From NCBI GenBank assembly GCA_002633005.1, contig NMRA01000315.1, positions 183,115-247,114 on the forward strand: 64,000 nucleotides of DNA, written 5' to 3'. Source of the DNA: Phoronis australis. Taxonomy: Eukaryota; Phoronida; Phoronidae. Of this stretch, positions 1 to 13,695 are shown piece by piece. A model generated the notes under the pieces. It had not been told where the DNA came from, searched no databases, and saw only the letters and a list, made by a program, of their open reading frames with translations. Position numbers and translations under genes: made by a program. Numbering within the stretch: position 1 is the stretch's first letter; every line of letters starts with the position of its first letter.

Positions 1-50
1 TCACTCCGGCTGGTCTGCTCACTCAGCTTGTCCGGAACCTGCTTTGCAGG

Positions 51-415
51 TTGTTATAGCCCAGTTGGCTGTTTGGTGTACCCACTTGGTACTTTATATG
101 ATATTTGCCCATTTGGCAGTTTGTACCCACTTGGTACTTGTTATTGAATTTGCCGCTTTGCTCGACCCAGTTGGTAGGCAATCGGCCAATACCCATTTGG
201 TATTATGTACCCATTTGGTACTATGCTAACCTGTGCCACTTAGTATCCGATACTCAGTTACACTTTGGGTATCGGAAATGTGTGTGTTATCTCTTGTAAT
301 TAAGGAACTCATCTGGTTCCTTCTGTGAAATATTTATTTGTAGAGCTGTGACCCTGAAATTCCCAATACAACTTAAAATATTTATTATTCTTGTTGTTTT
401 ATTTGTCCCCAATAA
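51..415 (+). repeat. Interspersed repeat with internal CCCATTTGGTA motifs, copy a
   Basis: It starts AGGTTGTTATAGCCCAGTTG and ends GTCCCCAATAA. It contains five or so degenerate copies of CCCA(T/C)TTGGTA. The same element with the same ends is at 6041-6361, and its right third at 7948-8039. Short reading frames here are repeat-derived. Confidence 0.7.
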
Positions 416-1771
416 GACATTAACGTTGTTCGATCATCTACTATCAGTCTTCCAGTCTCGCATCCAATCTTTATTTGTATTAGAGTCCTGTGAACATCTC
501 GAAAAGGAGGCCATTTTTTGTACTCCGCTACATGTAGGTTACCATTTCATGCGTATTCCAAAATTTGAAGCTGTCTGCGATGTCTATGTTTCTGATTTTT
601 TTTCTGAGACAAGGATTTATTCATTTTCTGCTCAATGACGTTAGTTGCACGCAGTTCCTATTTTGGATACGTCTGTTACACTAAGTAAAACCACTTTAAG
701 GACCGGGAAATACATGTAGGCAGAATTAATACTTTTGGTATCTTAAACACTCACGCAGTATTGTTTTTTTTTTCTTGTGGCTGTGGTGCTTCACCGTTTT
801 TAAATTAGAAGTTCATGAGACGATGCAACTTAGAACTGTGGAACGTTCATTCGTGCGAATAGCGTAGAGTAGACATTAAATTCGCAATGATTTGAATCGG
901 GTTTCAGCACGTATGGGGTATGTTCAAATGACTTCTTGGTACTTGTGATGGGAACAACACCACCCAGTTTCACGACCATCCCTCGAGGCACGCTGCCAGG
1001 TCCCGTCAAGTTTAACACTACATAACATTTCAACACTTCTTTGTTCAGTATCTCGCTACGAATGACAATCACCCGAAAATTCTGTAGGAATGCTTCTGTG
1101 ATGTCATAGCAAATGAGCCAGTGAGAGACCACGATGGAATTGACAAAATGCTGTTGGTTTAACCAAGGCACTATGACCAGGTCGGATGTGAAGCCAAATC
1201 ACCTAATGCGTAGTCTGACCGGTAGTCAAAACACATTTCCGTGGGACCGATAGTACCGGTGGTCACCCGTTATTTGTGAGGTGACATGTTTAAGAAAACA
1301 CGGCGACAAAATACTTTTTGTTTAATTTTCAAAAGATTAGAACATTTTAGGTTTTGGTACTTGAATGAGTGAAGTTAAAGTCCGTGACAAGCAGAAGGAC
1401 TGAAGAAGCGTAAAATAATAGGCTGAAGTCACCGGTCATGTTTGGAAGAGTGTGAAATCTAGGGTTTCTGTCAAAAACACATTTTTATTGACTGTTGCGA
1501 TATGGATCTAATCTTGCTCTGATTAGCAATTGTTTCTTGGCTGTTTGTCACCTCTGATTAGATTGATTCACCAAAGTAGTATGACTGTCTGAGGAATAAG
1601 GAAAATATGTTTTAACAAGTTAATTCAAAGAAAAAGTAAGAACTCTAAGATATTTCTTTGGAAGATCAAATGCTCCTGTGAAGACAGCTGTTGTTTTCAA
1701 TCATACAAAATGATTGATAGTGTCTTTCAGAAATTTTTAAAAATCAAACAAGTGACCAAAGCAATACTTAC

Positions 1772-1862
1772 AATTGCGTTGCATCTCGTGCTTCGTGAGC
1801 AAGTGAGACGACGGCGAGAACCAGGAAGCATGTCAATGAGACAACCATTTTGTCGACACTTT
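1772..1862 (-). CDS. Signal-peptide exon, EF-hand gene copy 1 (rest lies left of window)
   Basis: On the minus strand TTTTCAG precedes 1862 and CAATT/GTAAGT follows 1772. The ATG at 1848, in context CAAAATGG, starts MVVSLTCFLVLAVVSLAHEA, 25 codons leaving in phase 2, exactly like copy 2. No EF-hand exon is visible between here and the left edge; in copy 2 the next exon is 3.7 kb away, so it is expected outside the window. Confidence 0.72.
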
Positions 1863-4419
1863 CTGAAAACCATTAGTACATCAATTGTATTTACATCTTG
1901 TCCAAGAGACTGTGGATGAATGTACTCCAATATCACTTGTTAGTCGTAAATCGTGCGATGCACTTTGTCAAGAATGTACTGTAGACATGGTTTACAGACG
2001 CATTCTATACTAAAATGTCGGTTCCAAGTAATTCCGGTCTGAGCGGTTTTGTTGTAAACTATTGAGACGATGGTTTTGAGAAAAAATCATCGGAATGACG
2101 AGATAGTACAGTTAGGAATTGTAGACATTTATTGAATTATCGACATTTCAAACTAATTAATATGCATAACGATGTCATTTTCTGTCAAGATGACAGAGAA
2201 AGTCTGATCCCTCAAATAGGGGCAGTATACATATAGTGAGTATAGTATTTTTCTCTGATGATGAATTCTAAAGTAAAAAGCATTAGAATAATACACACTT
2301 CTGTTGATGCACTCAGAAGTATTTTACAGCACACCAATGAATAAACGTGGTGGTGTCAGAGGAGTTGTATATCACATTTTGTGTGACTGACAAATGTGAA
2401 GACTCGTATATCGATGAAATTGAACAGCCACATGACGCAGCACCGCAGAGCAAATGCCAGTAGTTTAAACTACGTGTGTTTGATCACCTCAGTGGCCCTA
2501 GACATGATTCAGGTGTGATTCGGTCGACAAAGGTCACGGGAACGGAGGGAGTTTTTGGCTTGAGCGCCACGGTTGTGTTAGCGACTGAGAGACAGCTTTC
2601 TTTATGATAAAACAAGGAATGGAGGGCCAGATTTCAGTTATCAGACTCATGGTCTAGGGCTTTGCAGTTGTTGTCTATGAACACCGTCAGAGGCGATGGA
2701 TTTTTTGCGTTAACCAGTAGAGATGAAGGAGTTAAGCGCTAAGGTGAGAATATAAGTTTACCGTAAGTTCCAAAATTTTAAAAAAATTTTGCAACTACTG
2801 TTGACTCCCATTTTCTCGTTCACTTGGTTCACGCTGGTGGTTACAACTCCGACATCGGCCAGGCTTGTATATTTAATTGAAATATGGCCTTTATCCCAAA
2901 GCCCTATTGGCGTTGCTGATTTTGGCTATAGAAACACGTATACAAGGATGGTCCCAGATACAAATATTTTTTCCTAAATGGAGGAAAATGCGTTATTATA
3001 TTGACCTCGTTTTACAAAAGTAAGGCTGATTCCAGAAATCAAGTCGTAAAATACTGCATCCACGAATACATGTACCTCCCAACTTTATTCCAACACCAGC
3101 AACGCCACCTGTGAATGGATCGGGTGTTTCGTTTGACTGAGAACTAATGTGTAATATTTGCATTTTACTTACATAGAGTGTCCATAAAATTTACGAGTAT
3201 TCATTAGAATATATTTCTTTTTTCTTGAAAGTGTCAAATCCTTTTGTGTTCGCATTAGAATGTTGTTTTTCATGAAATTTAGTCACTCGTTTTCCAAATA
3301 AAGACACTGAAGACGTTTTAAAAACTAACCATTTGCGTTATTTTTTCACAATTTTGCTTCCCGTTTTCCACCCATTTTCAAATATTATAAAAGAAAAGAT
3401 AAATTTGTGTCTACTGTCGCCGGTACCACTTGACTTCTTTTTAGTATCACTGTTGTTTAGTATTTCATTTTGCATTTTAGAACCATTAAACACTATATTA
3501 CAAATACTCACAGGTTTGCCGCAATGAAATTGTAAGAGTCATATTACCCGAAATATATTGGGCAATAGCTGTATTATTTCACATGTGGAATATACTGGAA
3601 AGTACTCCTTCCTTATTTCAACGTTCCGTAAAGCAGTTTTTGCATGACATGAAGGTATCAGTTGTATTGAATACTTGCTTGGGTCAACTCAATATCCAGT
3701 GAGTCCATACAGCTCATTTCCATATCTTTTGCACTGCTCACAGAACGGTCATACACAGGTGAACATACATGTAGGTGAGCAGTGTAATACAATAATTTAA
3801 TTTTGACGTGCGTAAATTTACTTTTAGTGAACAGATTTTAATCATTGCAACATTGCTTTCGGCACTTTTTATGTTCTGCATATATAATTCTTGAAAACGT
3901 GTAGTTTTTTATCAATGAGTATAGTTTTTAAACTATACTAAACTATTAAAATTGGCATAGTTGTTTATTACATATTATGTCTCTGCTCGCAACACTCGAA
4001 TGAATCTGTGCCTGGAAATACAGTTTGAATGATTATCCCTGACCGAAATGAAGTCCAGACACTTTTGGGTCAACGATGCTGGGCAATCAGAACCTCGCCT
4101 GTACAATTAACAGGTGTAAAAGTGAGTATAAATGACGAATCCATTTAAAGTGCACAGTCGTGTCACCACTTTTGTATAATAAAGTAGATTTCAAAGGGAC
4201 TTTTACAGATTTCAGTTAACTCTCAGATTCTGTCGAACTTGGACTAACTTCTTGTCAAACATATTTGGCGCCTTCGTCAAACATCACTTTATGCTGATAC
4301 CAGTAATGTTCATTATTTACAATCCATTATTCTTTACCTTTATTGTTTATCTGAACGATAAACAAATCACACCAATTTCAAGCATGATGACGAAAGTCTA
4401 TGTGGACATCAGTACTCAC

Positions 4420-4462
4420 CTATAATCTCTGTATTTACTGCGAGAACTTATTGTTGCTTTTT
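4420..4462 (-). promoter_or_regulatory. Inferred non-coding 5' exon of EF-hand gene copy 1
   Basis: The minus strand has the donor TATAG/GTGAGTA after 4420, identical to copy 2, preceded by the conserved CAATAAGTT and CAATGACAAAA blocks. A TATA-like TTATATG lies at about 4487-4493. The upper end is estimated. Confidence 0.4.
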
Positions 4463-6040
4463 GTCATTGGTTGCAAGATGGTACTTCATATAAGTCCTAC
4501 CCACATCAAATGATTTCAGAGTTCAGTCACTCCGGTGTAAGGGATGGTGGTCATCGTATAAACAACGGACGTTTTTGTTTCGTCATCTCTTTCCCAAACC
4601 TATTTGAAATGCAAACACAACGATATTAGTTTTGCTCTATTTTTAATAAGTTAAATTTACTTTCCATACAGCGCATATCATAATTTTTGTCCGACCAGCA
4701 GCCAACCAATAACGCGGGTCTGCTAGGAGTCGTACGCTGAGTCGCCTCTGCGGTCGGCAAAGTGGTCGCCTACCATAGGAGACCATGTCGGATTATGAGT
4801 ATCCTCGGTCGGCAATTACCATTTTATGACTTAGCGGGTGAACTTTGACCAAACAAACATTTAATTGTTCGCTGTTCGTTCTCCCGTGGCCACTCCAGTC
4901 TTGACGCCGGCTTATTTACTTTCGTTCAACTATTGAAAGGTGGTAAAATCGAATAAACCTAGGAATTGCGTAAAATTACAGCAAAGTAAATGTTAAGATT
5001 TTATGTTGAATTGCTGACGGCGAACTCTAGATATAAGACTTTTTATACATTACATGTATGCATAAAAAGTCTCAACAATGAAGAAACTTTGAAATGCTGC
5101 AGTAAAACTGCATAAAAATCAGAAAACAACCACAAGTGTTTTCATGCCGGGGAATGCTCAACAAGTAGCACGCATTTGCGCCCATCCGCTATTGCTCATG
5201 ATCACCACTTCATCACGATGTATATTGTGCTTTCCCACAGAGAGTGTTTTTTATTTTTGTATACTTTCTTAATATGTTGGAACAACAATAGAAAAAATAT
5301 TTTGGGAAAAACACCGACGATTGGTTTGAGCATGGGGCTGATTTTATATAATGGATGCATGAAAACGGAAGGATGCGATCGGTTATAGTGTCATCCACTT
5401 TGATCCATTATTATTCCGAATTTGTTGTCACTTTCGGAGTAAAAATCGTAGCTACATGTATATTGTTTCGAGGTTAGGCCCTTCCTAGCCAGCCAGCTAG
5501 GTGTATAAAGACTTTCGTAAAAGTACATCGAGGTACTGTACCGCTGTGTGCTGGACTCCGACAGACCTCGAAATTGCGCTGGCACATCCCGGGTAGTTAT
5601 GTTCGTCACCTCACCGTGAAATGTGTAGCAAAATGTAGAGCTAAAGACCGAGGGGTGTCCATGCAAAATCTGGTAGTCATGTGACACTCACCTTACCCGT
5701 TACAACCGTTTAAGTGAAAAACAATCTAATAAACGTCATTTTTGGCGTAATTCTCCGCCTTTTGTAACAACAGAAAGTATATCGTCGTTTTGAAAACAGT
5801 ACATTCGTGACACACGCCACTTCCAAATTTTTTCGACATTTCTCAGTAGATGATGACCATAGCATTTCGGTTTGCGTTCTTTCCAAAAATCCTCATAGCA
5901 GTAAATGCTGAAATACAATGGCCCGAAATTTTGTTCTCAGTGCAGGGTGAAGACTTGTTCTTCAGATGAATACAAAAAGTCATGCGTATGACTCTGTTGT
6001 AGACATCTTTCTCTTGTAATATGCACAGGTGTTTGCTTTA

Positions 6041-6361
6041 GGTTGTTATAGCCCAGTTGGCTGTTTGGTGTACTCACTTGGTACCTTATATATTTGCCCA
6101 TTTGGCAGTTTGGTACTTATTATTGACTTTGCCGTTTTGCTCGACAGACTTGGTAGGCAATCGGCCAATACCCATTTGGTATTATGTACCCATTTGGTAC
6201 TATACTAACCTGGGTATCGCAAAAGTGTGTGTTATCTTTTGTAATTTAGGTACCCATCTGGTACCTTCTGTGAAATAATTATCTGTGAAGCTTTGACCCT
6301 CAAATTCCCTATACAACCTAAAATTTATATTATTCTTGTGTTGTTATATTCATTCCCAATA
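6041..6361 (+). repeat. Interspersed repeat with internal CCCATTTGGTA motifs, copy b
   Basis: Same left end (AGGTTGTTATAGCCCAG), same TTGGTA-rich core and same CCCCAATAA-type right end as 51-415, with small indels. Confidence 0.7.
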
Positions 6362-7947
6362 ATGCAATCGATAATACAATATTCGTGTGCATTGGGAACG
6401 TAGACTGTGAGTGGTATAGTCCGGATACCTATCGTCGTCAGGCTCCAATGATCGTCCGCCATCTTCTTTCGCATGCAGCGCAGCCACGCGGGACTTAGCG
6501 TTCCAATCTGGAGTGCTCGTCTGCACGTTAGGTACTAACCTCTCGGGAGTAACACTCATCGAAGAACTGAGACGAAAGTCGGTGCATTTACCGACTGTTT
6601 TTGAAACCATTTAAAAACTTGTAGATTTTACTAATGCATTTTTTGTTCATTATTCACACGAAACAAAAAACACTGGGATTGTTTATGCAAATTTTCTATT
6701 CGTCCCAGCTACTGACCGACACCTGTTTGGCCAATGGAAAAACGCAGCAGACAAATGCAACACGCTGGGTGCTTTACAGTTTCGGCCCACGCATTGGTTA
6801 TCAAAATATTGTCCACTTAATTTTTATTGCAAAACACAGTGCTGAGCTCAAAATTTATGTTGAAATTTTTGGTTCAGGCATTTTGGATTTATGTGAAGAA
6901 AATCAAATACTTGAATTGATAGAGAGTGGCCACCAATAAAGTAAAACATTGACTTTATTTCATTATATTGCATTGTTACATACAACACGGCATGACATAA
7001 TTAAAAATAAAAGAAGCGATTGAGCAATAAAATGCAAATGCAACTTGGGTATTTATTTGTTTATTTATGATTGCAGAAGTCTGTTAAAGGTCAGAAAAAA
7101 TCAAACAAAATTATATTGGGTAATTTATTAAAACAACTGAATCGAGGTTCAATGATCAACTTCCGCCGACCAAGTCTCAAAGGGTTACAATTCTGTTTCG
7201 GCTGAAAAGGTGTTAACAGAGAATGCAGAAAAACTGAAAAGAAAAAGAAAGACAGCAGAGATGAGTGGTATTAAAAACAGCAACAGCAAAAAGCCAAACA
7301 AAGAGGTCACATATAGAAAATAAGTAAGATCTAACTGGAATAAAACAATCTCGCGATTTATTTTCCAGAACTGAAATTCTGAATCGATTTTAATCGATTT
7401 AAAAGTCGATATCATGCCAGTAAAACAGTTTCTGGTTGATCTAGAATTCTTGTAAACGACTTTCCACTATTTTCTGGGCCTTTTTCTGCGTGGTTTTCTG
7501 TTATTTCAAAAGGCAGCAGCATATGACGACCATGGCTGCCGAAAAGCAATGCACAGTTGAAACAACTCGGTATCAATAAAAGAAAAATTTTGAATCAACG
7601 AATATTTGTGAGAGTTAAATCAAATCCTATTCAGAGCATAAATTTGAAGTGGATAATTGGGTGAGTACGACGACAAGCCGGTTTTATGCTTAGGCGGACG
7701 ACCATTGGGTTCCCGAGTATATGCCGTTAACTTTATTTATCTAATGAGATTTATGGCACTCTGACATAAATCCTATTATTTGGGAAAATAACATTATACA
7801 GCCCTTCATGCTTCATATCCAACTCCTAGTTACATGTAGTTCCGATGGTAGTGCTGTTTGTTCTTTCTCTCCAGGTATCTGTTGGTCCAGCCTCAAGCAA
7901 CAGTACGTTCACTCGTAGGTTTTCCTAATTGGACAATTTTATACTTC

Positions 7948-8039
7948 AGTGAAATATTTATTTGTAGAGCTGTGACCCTGAAATTCCCAGTACAACTTTA
8001 CATATGCATTGTTCTTGTTGTTTTATTTGTCCCCAATAA
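7948..8039 (+). repeat. Interspersed repeat, right-end fragment (copy c)
   Basis: Matches 327-415 (GTGAAATATTTATTTGTAGAG through GTCCCCAATAA) but lacks the left two thirds. Confidence 0.65.
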
Positions 8040-9274
8040 ATTTGAAGACATGCTTTGTACAACAGTTCATCACGTTTGATTTAATATGACAAGGCCCTTG
8101 CCACACGACTCTGGAAACTCTTGAAAACACTTTCTGTCCACACGCATATGCACACTGTAGACACTAAATGTATAACCAAAATCGTTAACTTTTAAAATTG
8201 TCTTCAACAGTGGATGTTTTAAAACGTCGTTATTACCGCATTCGTGTTAGAAGGTGAAAATACTACTTTTTGTACGCACAGTTACTGCACTTCTGTGAAC
8301 ATGCCTAAAAGCTAATGTCACTGTAGTACATCGATCCCGAGGATCTTCGACAAAACGCTCTCATGCTGTACGTTATTTTAAGTCCACGAATAACAACGTT
8401 TGTAAGAGAAACAGTTGGGAATCTGAATCAGGCCCTTTTGAAATAGTTTTCTGAATTCCTTGAAGTATTGTTAAAACAATTTCTAACAGCTTTTCATAAA
8501 ACACTGCATAAAGCATAGTGTCTGAAAGTTTCACATGGATCCACTGGGCCTTTTATGAAATGTGTTGCATCGAAATCCGCCACATTTGAACATTTTGGTC
8601 CTACCTAACCTTAATACGCTTGAACAGGAGAATTGGTCTATTTGTGTGTGGAATATCACACTTCCTAAATGCAGTACTCTGTATTTTCGGGTGTGTTTGT
8701 CTCCTGCCATTCAAACTGGAAATGAAAGGTGAACGTGAGTTTCATTTTGGAGTAGAATTGATTATATCAAGTATCATTGTCTTTTCTTTTAAACAAAACA
8801 CTGAGGTTATTATGTAGGACCTGAGCCCGTGCAGTAAGCAAAATGACTTCAAATGTTTAGATTTTACTACGTTAATTGAATACATTTTATGAGTTTTCTA
8901 CGAATCCGTCAGTAATTGCGTAACGTGAGCTTGACATTTTAGCAAAATTTAGAAGAAAGAAACAAAAGCTCCTTGATAGCAAAACAACAGTATGGATAAC
9001 AAATGTAAAAATTCCTATTTTGACAGCCTCCCCAGTGTTTTAGAGAATTGTGCGGGCCGCATGCCGCATGTCACAATAGCTCAACTCATAACAACAACGT
9101 AAGGTGTGAAGAAAATATTCTAACTATAAATATTGGATGTTCCACCAAAAAGCGCAAGCTTTCGTAATTACAAGTGGATCACAGCTGTACCCGAACAATC
9201 ACCACATGCTTAAAACCAGTAAAGTCGGGTTGTATTCGTGTAAGTTGGGGTGAAGATCCATTCTTAACATGCGC

Positions 9275-9515
9275 GCACCCAGGGAGGTGGCTCGGAGGGG
9301 GGGCTGGAACGAGCCCCCCAACTGATTTGGAGAAGTGGGCAAAAAGGTCCGCCTCTGAGTGACAAAAAGTCCGAGAAAATGAGGCATAAGTCCAATAAAT
9401 TGTGCAAACGCGCAATTCACAGTGGTGCTCCCATTTTTTTTTTATAGTCCGGCCGCTTTTTTGTTACCAAAAGGTCCACAAAGTCAGGAATTCTTAATGC
9501 TTAAGACGCGCGTGC
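9275..9515 (+). repeat. Small interspersed repeat (MITE/SINE-like family M1)
   Basis: The same sequence, diverged, occurs inverted at 36945-37165 (GCGCGCA..., CGGACTTTTTGTC, GTGAATTGCGCGTTTG). More distant members at 33525-33755 and 60195-60440 keep AAATTC, the C/G homopolymer and the TCTGAACATACC block. It has no coding capacity. Confidence 0.55.
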
Positions 9516-9540
9516 ACCTTTACCAGACATAGTAAAAGCT

Positions 9541-9736
9541 CTCATAATTTTACCCCGGACCAAAACTTCAACTGCTGACAGGCACTTATACCACGGACAA
9601 TTTCCAGCGAACATGACCGAAGGTGCGCGAGGAAACGTCCTCTGACGATCAATAAACAGTACCTAATTCGTCCGTGGTATGAGTGCCTGTGTGTCTGTGG
9701 TTAAAGTTTTTGTTCCGTGGTAAGAGTGTTTTTGTT
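9541..9736. repeat. Foldback element (inverted repeat with CCGTGGTA motifs)
   Basis: Arms of about 60 bp (9541-9600 and 9668-9736) pair. The core GACAGGCACTTATACCACGG matches the complement of CCGTGGTATGAGTGCCTGT. The motif CCGTGGTAAGAGTG repeats just beyond. No reading frame. Confidence 0.6.
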
Positions 9737-12700
9737 GTACGCTGGAGTGCTTTTGCCGTGTGGTAAGGGTGTTCACCCGTGGTAAGAGTAGCTTTGCACC
9801 ACTGAGCTGTCTTGTACTGCTACATATTTGCGCAGACTATCTGCGTTTTCAAGCATAGCCCTGACTTAATTTAACACTCGTAGAAGCATATGGGGGATAA
9901 AATGGAGCAACATCACGGCTTATTAGCAGCGTGTTCCGCAGCCTGCTGACTGTCTCCCTACAGTGACAATTTCACAAAACCTCTCATGCAGTTGCTGGGG
10001 ACCTAGTGTTAAGATAAATTTCTGTTATTATTTGTACTACTAGATAATTATACGATTTTGCTATAGTAGTAGAGCTCAGGTGGTGCTGGGTATATTTTCA
10101 GACAATTCTAAACTTTCGAAGATGTCTCCACTTTACGCCGCGGTCTGCTAGACAGCGCCAGTACCCACCGCCGGCTTCCCGACTCGTACATTGTAAGTAG
10201 TGACTATGTTTACGGCCATTAGAACGCAAAATATTCTAATCGATGAATTTGTTCAGAAAAAGTATAGTTTTCTAAACTGATTTTCTTGGTACCAAACACA
10301 AATTCCACTCAGAACCCAACATTCCACAGCAAGAAACAACTGCAGTACAACTATCCAGGCATGAGAGGCGCTACCTCAGCCATTTGCAAACCCCTAAGCG
10401 GTCTGTTCATTGCGGAGACAATTTCCCCTGCATTTATTGAAAAGGTAAAGACTACTTATTTCCTATATCAGGGTGACTATTCTGTTCATAAAATGACCCT
10501 ATGAAATTTCAATCTCATTCTAAAACTATTTTAACACTTTTTCAAGTTATCTTCTTGCCACTGTATAGCACAGTGAGCTCAAATGAAAAACAGAAAATTC
10601 CAGACAAATTCAAAATATTTTTATTTGTCAATTAAAATCATAGCCTACGCACGTGTAGCTAACGCAATTGAAAATGTTTCCTTTTCACTGAAGGTTTGTC
10701 CCGAACACCTGTAAAATATAATGAATACATGTATATAAAGAGCGGTAAATGGGAAGATTGTGGTGCACAACAAAGCAATGCTATATGGGAATTCATATAC
10801 CACTTTGATTTTTACACGTCATTTTATAAACTTCAGCAAAGAATCATATATTAAAGTTTAAAAGAAAAACGTGGACTCAACAGCTTTTGAATTCATAAAT
10901 GTGTTGAGAATTTTGACGTGTTTTTCTTCAGAAATAGAAAGGTTCTGGAAACGCACAGGCAGGAAGAGAATCCCCGATTTTCGTATGTACAACGTCATTT
11001 TTATGCGTCCACATGCAAGTATACATATGTGGACGCATATCATGTCTGTCTGGGTGTCTGGATGTAATGAGATTTGTGAAACTGACGACGGATGGCGACG
11101 AATTTTGGACCTATCCGACTACAGCTGTGCTCCCTAGTGACATTTTTTACGTTTGCATCTGTATCTTCCTTGAAAGATTTTCACTATATTTGGACAACAG
11201 GTTTCTATTACGGACACGAAACAATGCCGTTTTCGGACAGGAGTTGTTGATTCTTTGCCACCTAGCGGCCACTCAAAATTTTTCACTCCGTTTTTGGCGT
11301 CCGCCTTTCTACATTCCAAACTGTAGGGTTTTATTGTTAAACCGAAAAACAATTTTCATATTTTTAACATGTTTTTATGTAAAATTGTCCATATACTTTG
11401 AGGATGTACCAGGTCAACATGGATCTAACATTGGCGCAGCGCCACCACGCAGATTAGTTTAGTACTCCATTGATACAAAACATATGTCTTTGTCAGCATG
11501 CTCCTTTCAGTCAATTTGATTAACATGTGGATTTTTAAGGTTTCAAGACAGTTAGATTGCGCAAGTCTCAGTCGATTCCTATTCGTAAATTGTCTCCTTC
11601 AAGACGGTACTATCTCGGTGTCATGAAATGGCAGTTAAAAGTGGTGCTTTCTTAATTATATTGTTGCGCGTGTTACTGCGATTTCATTGGAATGGGCGCA
11701 TACGAACAATTAGTTTTGTGGCACTGTAGAGCCGGTTCACTAAAAATGTTCACGCCGGTCAAATTTACTCTCATTTTGTTTTTGCTAATTAGATGACGAA
11801 AAACTCAACCTTTACTAAATGCTTCTAGGATACACATTTTCCAGAAATATGCGTAGTCTATATAAATACCTAATATTTCAAATGATACAAAAATACTGTT
11901 TTCAGTTTTCTTTGAAAGCAAAAGTATTACAGTTGGATGCTCTACAGTGCATATGAGCTACAGTATAATGATTAGAGTTAGCGTTAGAGAACCCTCAAAA
12001 GTGTTATTCACTTAGATTCTCCAGAACAGGCTGCCAAATTAAGATCAGTAACCTGATCTTAAATTTGGCCAATCCCGGAAAAGTGATACGATTTATCACT
12101 AACGTAAGGCATAAATGTCATTGTGTGATCAGGGGTAAATTAAGTTTGTTTCCCTCGCGCGACTGACTGTTAGGAATGGACGCGACTCAATATTATATTT
12201 TGCTATCAAATCCACAAAATAAAAACATTTTTCATTTTAAAAAAATTACATTTGAGCAACTTCCAGCAATGAAAAGTGACAATCAAATAATTTACTGATC
12301 CCACAAGGAAATACCCTTGCCAGAGGGGTGAGGGTGGCGCGACGGGAAAACAAATGAGACGGACTGCAGTACTTTGCTGCAGCGACTTTCCAAATTTGCG
12401 GTTACCCGTGAAAGTACTCACCGAGTTAATAAATGAAAAAAACTCCAAAAGTGCAAGTTTGTTGTCGCCGTTACCTGTCAAATAAAAATATGATAATGGG
12501 TACTTAGATAACAGTTTGATGACGGTAACTCTCAAACACTGGAAGAGGGCAAATAGGGAAGATGGCCGGAGAAACTCGAAGTGAAGATTGAATGACTCAA
12601 ATATCAAAGCTCATCAGGTTAGCTGCTGGAAAAGTAATCAAATAGTTTGATGTTATATCGGGAAACCCATGGAAGGCTAAAAAAAACTAGGGAAGATTTT

Positions 12701-13560
12701 TAAAGTTGAAAAAAGCCTACAAACTGACAGGGAGTCTGCAAAAGGTCGTGCAGTTGTATATTCTAAACAGATGGTCTTCTCAATCTGAGACCGCTTTCCA
12801 ATAAGAACCACCCAATAAAGGCATCCAAGTTCAAATTGAACAATAGATGTCACTGATTGAGCTACCCTAATTTGAAATCTAAAATATAATAACTTAAAAC
12901 GACCAACACGAAGTTTGTTTTAAACTTACAGTAAAATGGCAAAGGGGAAAAAGTAAGATTCCTACTGAATGTGAACATCATTGTTATGCGCTTTCTCAGG
13001 AACTGATAAATTCGTGTACTGTGAACATTTCCGTTGCGCATTTTTTCGGTATATTTTTACTTCGAGATTATTTACAGACGTGATTCCCCAAGCTGGAAAC
13101 CCTATCATCAGAACTGAGTAACAGATCGACTTCCTTTGTGCTGAAAACAAAGTCTTAGCTCTGCCTACAAGAGTTTTCTTACTTTGGGGTTGTTCGTACA
13201 AAAATCATCAAAGTAGGAAACAAACACAATTCTGCGCCAAAAGATTCAGAAGGAGTTTATAAGAAATAAGCCTACAGGGCTGAGTTGCATAAAATTTCAA
13301 AACTTATCAGCTAGATAAGTTTGATTGTTGCATAACGTCGATGTATTGTTCAACAATAACGTGACGCGTGATAATGCGACGTCATTGTTGCTATACGGCG
13401 TATAACTTATATGCACCTGGGCCCAGCAGGTGTACACGCTAAATGTATGTTACAGTAACTTCAAAAGTCACAGCGTCAAAGTACATCTGAGGAAACACCA
13501 AGCAGATAGCAAAGGATAGTGGGTTAATAGGAGATAGAACGCAATGATGTATGTGTTTAC

Positions 13561-13695
13561 CTTCATGAACATAGAAAGCAGCTAAAATTTCGTCATAGGT
13601 AACGAAATTGTTGTTGTCACTGTCCAAGTAGTTGAAGATCATTATGTAGACATCACCTGCATTATTTATTTCATAATACGAGATCACTGAGTCCC
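13561..13695 (-). CDS. EF-hand exon 3, copy 2
   Basis: TTTTTCAG acceptor and GAAG/GTAAAC donor on the minus strand, 135 nt, phase 1 to phase 1. It completes loop 2 (D-S-V-I-S-Y-Y-E) and encodes helix VYIMIFNYL, loop 3 D-S-D-N-N-N-F-V-T-Y-D-E, and exit helix ILAAFYVHE. Loop 3 has Asn in place of the usual Gly at position 6 but keeps the Glu at 12, so calcium binding is plausible. Confidence 0.8.

Larger units (their letters stand above)
416..4675. repeat. Tandem duplication block, copy 1
   Basis: Aligns by eye with 20578-23375 in the same order and orientation: intron DNA (416-1771), signal-peptide exon (1772-1862), 5' intron (1863-4419), 5' exon and upstream DNA (to about 4675). It carries about 1.8 kb (about 2380-4240) not present in copy 2. 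This stretch shows no gene. The block documents a local duplication that includes the promoter. Confidence 0.75.
4676..13560. other. Intergenic and 3' region of EF-hand gene copy 2; no exon resolved
   Basis: It should contain the last exon of the minus-strand EF-hand gene. I found no helix-loop-helix coding segment here, so that exon is probably short. It holds repeats at 6041, 7948, 9275 and 9541, and small hairpins at 5040-5080, 11003-11040 and 12035-12069. Reading frames of 60-150 codons occur but have no recognisable domain. Confidence 0.5.

Noticed and set aside
6634-6939. 101-codon plus frame
   Set aside because: No recognisable domain and no splice context; position beside an interspersed repeat makes it a poor gene candidate.
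12035-12069. Short hairpin (CCAAATTAAGATCA with complement, 6-bp loop), and similar ones at 5040-5080, 11003-11040 and 13300-13322
   Set aside because: Isolated small inverted repeats, expected at this frequency in AT-rich DNA and with no terminator or gene context in an animal genome.
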